The notes under the pieces were generated by a model. It made no database searches, had not been told where the DNA came from, and worked only from the letters and a program-made list of their open reading frames with translations. From Gemmatimonadota bacterium (GTDB lineage: Bacteria > Gemmatimonadota > Gemmatimonadetes > Palauibacterales > Palauibacteraceae): a stretch of 7,147 bases of DNA. Both the position numbers and the translations under genes were made by a program. The stretch is taken from contig JARFPW010000073.1 of NCBI GenBank assembly GCA_029288095.1, forward strand, positions 1 to 7,147. The letters are read 5' to 3'. Every line of letters begins with the position of its first letter. Positions within the stretch are counted from its first letter, which is position 1. Below, one piece after another: positions 5,339 to 7,147 of the stretch.

Positions 5339-7147
5339 CTAGAAGAGGATCTTTACGCCCACCTGGGCGCTCCCCTGAGTGGTCCTGAACCCGATTGCGG
5401 TCTCTTCGCCGAAGCTCGGATTCACAGAGTACAGGAAGTTACCGGTGACCGTATCAAAGCCCTCCATCTCGAGGAGATTACGGGAGGATCCGAACTGGCT
5501 GATCTCGGTCTTCCGGCTCCAGTCGCTGTTGATCAGGTTCAGCACGTTGAACGCGTCGACAATGATCTCGATTGCCTGCCCGCTTGCGATCTCGCCACGC
5601 CACTTCAGCCGCATGTCCAGCTTGGTGAAGAAGTCGTTGCTGCATGCGTTGCGCGTGATGATCATGCCCGCGTTCTCCTTGAGGCACGAGAACTGGTTGT
5701 AGAAATCCTGGAGAACCGCGGCGTCGCCCGGATCCTCCAGCAGTGCGAGGTCCGCCGGGTTGTTCACATCAAGGATGTAGGCTCGGTCGTTGTCGTCGTT
5801 GCCGTCACCATTGACGTCGCCGTCGACCATCGGCGTCCACGGCCGTCCCGAATAAGTCCGCCAGATGCCGCTGACCTGGAACCCGGCCGGCAGATCAGCG
5901 ATGCCCGACAGCACAAACGTATGGGTCCGGTTAAAGTCAGCCGGGCCCCACGATCCAATGCGCTCGTCGCCGGGGTCACCCAGTTCATTCGAGTTGCCCG
6001 CGGTCGGCGTCTCGAAAATCGCCGTGCTGGAAATGCAGCACGAATAGGACGAGTTGTCGCGTGCATCGTTGAACGTGTAGCCGAACTGCCAGCTCAGCCA
6101 GTTGGTCATTCTCTTGTTGAGGCCCAGCGAGAGCTGCCAGGACCGTGCCTCGGCGTTGCTGACGTGCACGAGTGCTTGGTTGAAATCGAACCGTTCGATC
6201 AGGTTGCGTCCGAATCCGAAGCCGCCGTCGTCTTCCATCCGGTCGAACGGCACAGAGACCGGTCGATCCTCGACCGCGCTCCGGAACTCTTCGGGCCTGA
6301 TGTTGGCGTTCTGCACGTGGAAGTTCTGTGACGTCGTCGAGTACAAGGCGTCCGCAGATAGCGTGAGCCCTGTACCGATCTCACGATCGACCCCGAAACT
6401 GGCCTTCCAGGTGCGCGGATACTCGAAGTCCTCTGCGAACACGTTCACGTTCGGAGAGAACGCGAATCCAGAGCCCGCACATTCCGTCGGGATCGTAGTC
6501 GGATCCGCCGCATACGACGCATAGTCCGGGAACGGCGCCGAATTGCTGCAGTTGAGGAACACCTGGTTGGCGCCCGTATTGAGCAGCGAATTCGAGTACA
6601 GAACGGACGGGAACCGGCCGAAGAACAGGCCGACACCACCCCGAATCTGCGCATTGCCCTCGCCGGTCGGGTCATAGGTAAAGCTCACCCGTGGCGACAG
6701 GTTCTTGTCCCCCGGCGCGACGTCCGTACGCAGCGCCAACTGGGAGTTGAGCAGGTCGTCGTTGAGCGGGGCCTTGTCCGGCAGCGTCGTGATGTCATAC
6801 CGCAGACCCGTTGTAATCGACAACTGGTTCGACGGATGCCACGTGTCCTGCACGTAGAACCCGAACTCGCGCGTCGAGTAGTCCGCGAGCGGCGTCACAT
6901 CGTCGGCAGTATTGAACAGCCCGTCCGGACCAGGGAAGGGCAGGTTTCTCGAGAAGTCGTCCCCGATCTGGTTCTCGAGGTTGCTCAGCGCGCTCACGAA
7001 TGTGGGCGTGCCGCGTGTACCGGTGTCCTCGAATTCGAACTCGCCGAATTGGTTGAAGAAGAAGAAGTTCAGATACGAGAAGCTGTTGAAGTGCACGCCG
7101 AACTTAAGGTCGTGATTGCCCGTCGACACGTGCAGGTTGTCGATGAA
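5339..7147 (-). CDS. TonB-dependent receptor / Oar-like outer-membrane beta-barrel protein, C-terminal 602 residues
   Basis: Outer-membrane barrel of the TonB-dependent receptor superfamily, probably for uptake or binding of a large ligand; the ligand is unknown. The frame is open at the right window edge, so the signal peptide, any carboxypeptidase-regulatory-like domain and the plug are outside the window. A GTG at 7129 is only an internal codon. Seen: alternating hydrophobic/aromatic strands throughout; GNHDLKFGV (11-19) and FYVQDTWHPSNQLSITTGLRYD (97-118 in part), typical barrel motifs; RVSFTYDPTG (about 153-162); a strand pair near WQFGYTFNDARDNSS; an Asp/Asn-Gly-rich loop around 442-454; and a C-terminus ending in Phe (VGVKILF), as barrel-assembly recognition expects. 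Six cysteines fall in three close pairs (200/223, 370/371, 488/502) in predicted loops. No TonB box is visible, so the TonB-dependent versus Oar-like distinction rests on overall style. It converges on fbp across a shared hairpin, so it is a separate transcription unit. Confidence 0.9.
   Translation of the reverse strand, partial: FIDNLHVSTGNHDLKFGVHFNSFSYLNFFFFNQFGEFEFEDTGTRGTPTFVSALSNLENQIGDDFSRNLPFPGPDGLFNTADDVTPLADYSTREFGFYVQDTWHPSNQLSITTGLRYDITTLPDKAPLNDDLLNSQLALRTDVAPGDKNLSPRVSFTYDPTGEGNAQIRGGVGLFFGRFPSVLYSNSLLNTGANQVFLNCSNSAPFPDYASYAADPTTIPTECAGSGFAFSPNVNVFAEDFEYPRTWKASFGVDREIGTGLTLSADALYSTTSQNFHVQNANIRPEEFRSAVEDRPVSVPFDRMEDDGGFGFGRNLIERFDFNQALVHVSNAEARSWQLSLGLNKRMTNWLSWQFGYTFNDARDNSSYSCCISSTAIFETPTAGNSNELGDPGDERIGSWGPADFNRTHTFVLSGIADLPAGFQVSGIWRTYSGRPWTPMVDGDVNGDGNDDNDRAYILDVNNPADLALLEDPGDAAVLQDFYNQFSCLKENAGMIITRNACSNDFFTKLDMRLKWRGEIASGQAIEIIVDAFNVLNLINSDWSRKTEISQFGSSRNLLEMEGFDTVTGNFLYSVNPSFGEETAIGFRTTQGSAQVGVKILF

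Noticed and set aside
5321..6331. Plus-strand open frame of 336 codons opposite the receptor gene
   Set aside because: It is a shadow of the beta-barrel coding frame, has no recognisable domain, and starts only 35 nt after the terminator hairpin with no ribosome binding site.

Overview
The window is GC-rich, densely coding DNA with short intergenic gaps. It appears to come from a Gram-negative heterotroph. The evidence is an outer-membrane beta-barrel receptor of the TonB-dependent/Oar-like type, a lipoprotein-type GH20 hexosaminidase and a long-form sodium:solute symporter. This combination is common in Gemmatimonadota, Acidobacteriota and Bacteroidota/Rhodothermota. From the GC-rich composition and the style of the receptor and symporter I lean towards Gemmatimonadota or a relative, but the sequence alone does not settle the phylum.

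Layout: positions 1-4082 hold a minus-strand run of three genes, read from right to left. First is a secreted GH20 beta-N-acetylhexosaminidase with C-terminal accessory domains (4082-1758). Next is a sugar-1-phosphate nucleotidyltransferase-like protein (1761-889), whose start overlaps the hexosaminidase stop. Last is a sodium:solute symporter (855-1), cut by the window edge. A 137-bp intergenic region (4083-4219) separates this run from a divergently transcribed class I fructose-1,6-bisphosphatase on the plus strand (4220-5227). A perfect 13-bp hairpin (5257-5286) lies between fbp and the convergent minus-strand gene. That gene is the C-terminal part of an outer-membrane receptor (7147-5339) and is cut by the right window edge.

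Working together: the minus-strand run reads as an amino-sugar salvage module. The envelope hexosaminidase would release GlcNAc or GalNAc from glycans. The symporter could bring the sugar in. The cytosolic nucleotidyltransferase could turn a sugar-1-phosphate into a nucleotide sugar. The missing step is an anomeric sugar kinase, which could lie just beyond position 1. The functional link is inferred from gene order and is not shown directly. Fbp is an ordinary gluconeogenic enzyme with all expected metal-binding motifs, and the receptor's ligand cannot be read from the sequence. I found no RNA genes, CRISPR arrays, insertion sequences or phage genes, and no gene-free stretch longer than about 140 bp. 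I saw no wholly new system. The most interesting element is the GH20-nucleotidyltransferase-symporter cluster.
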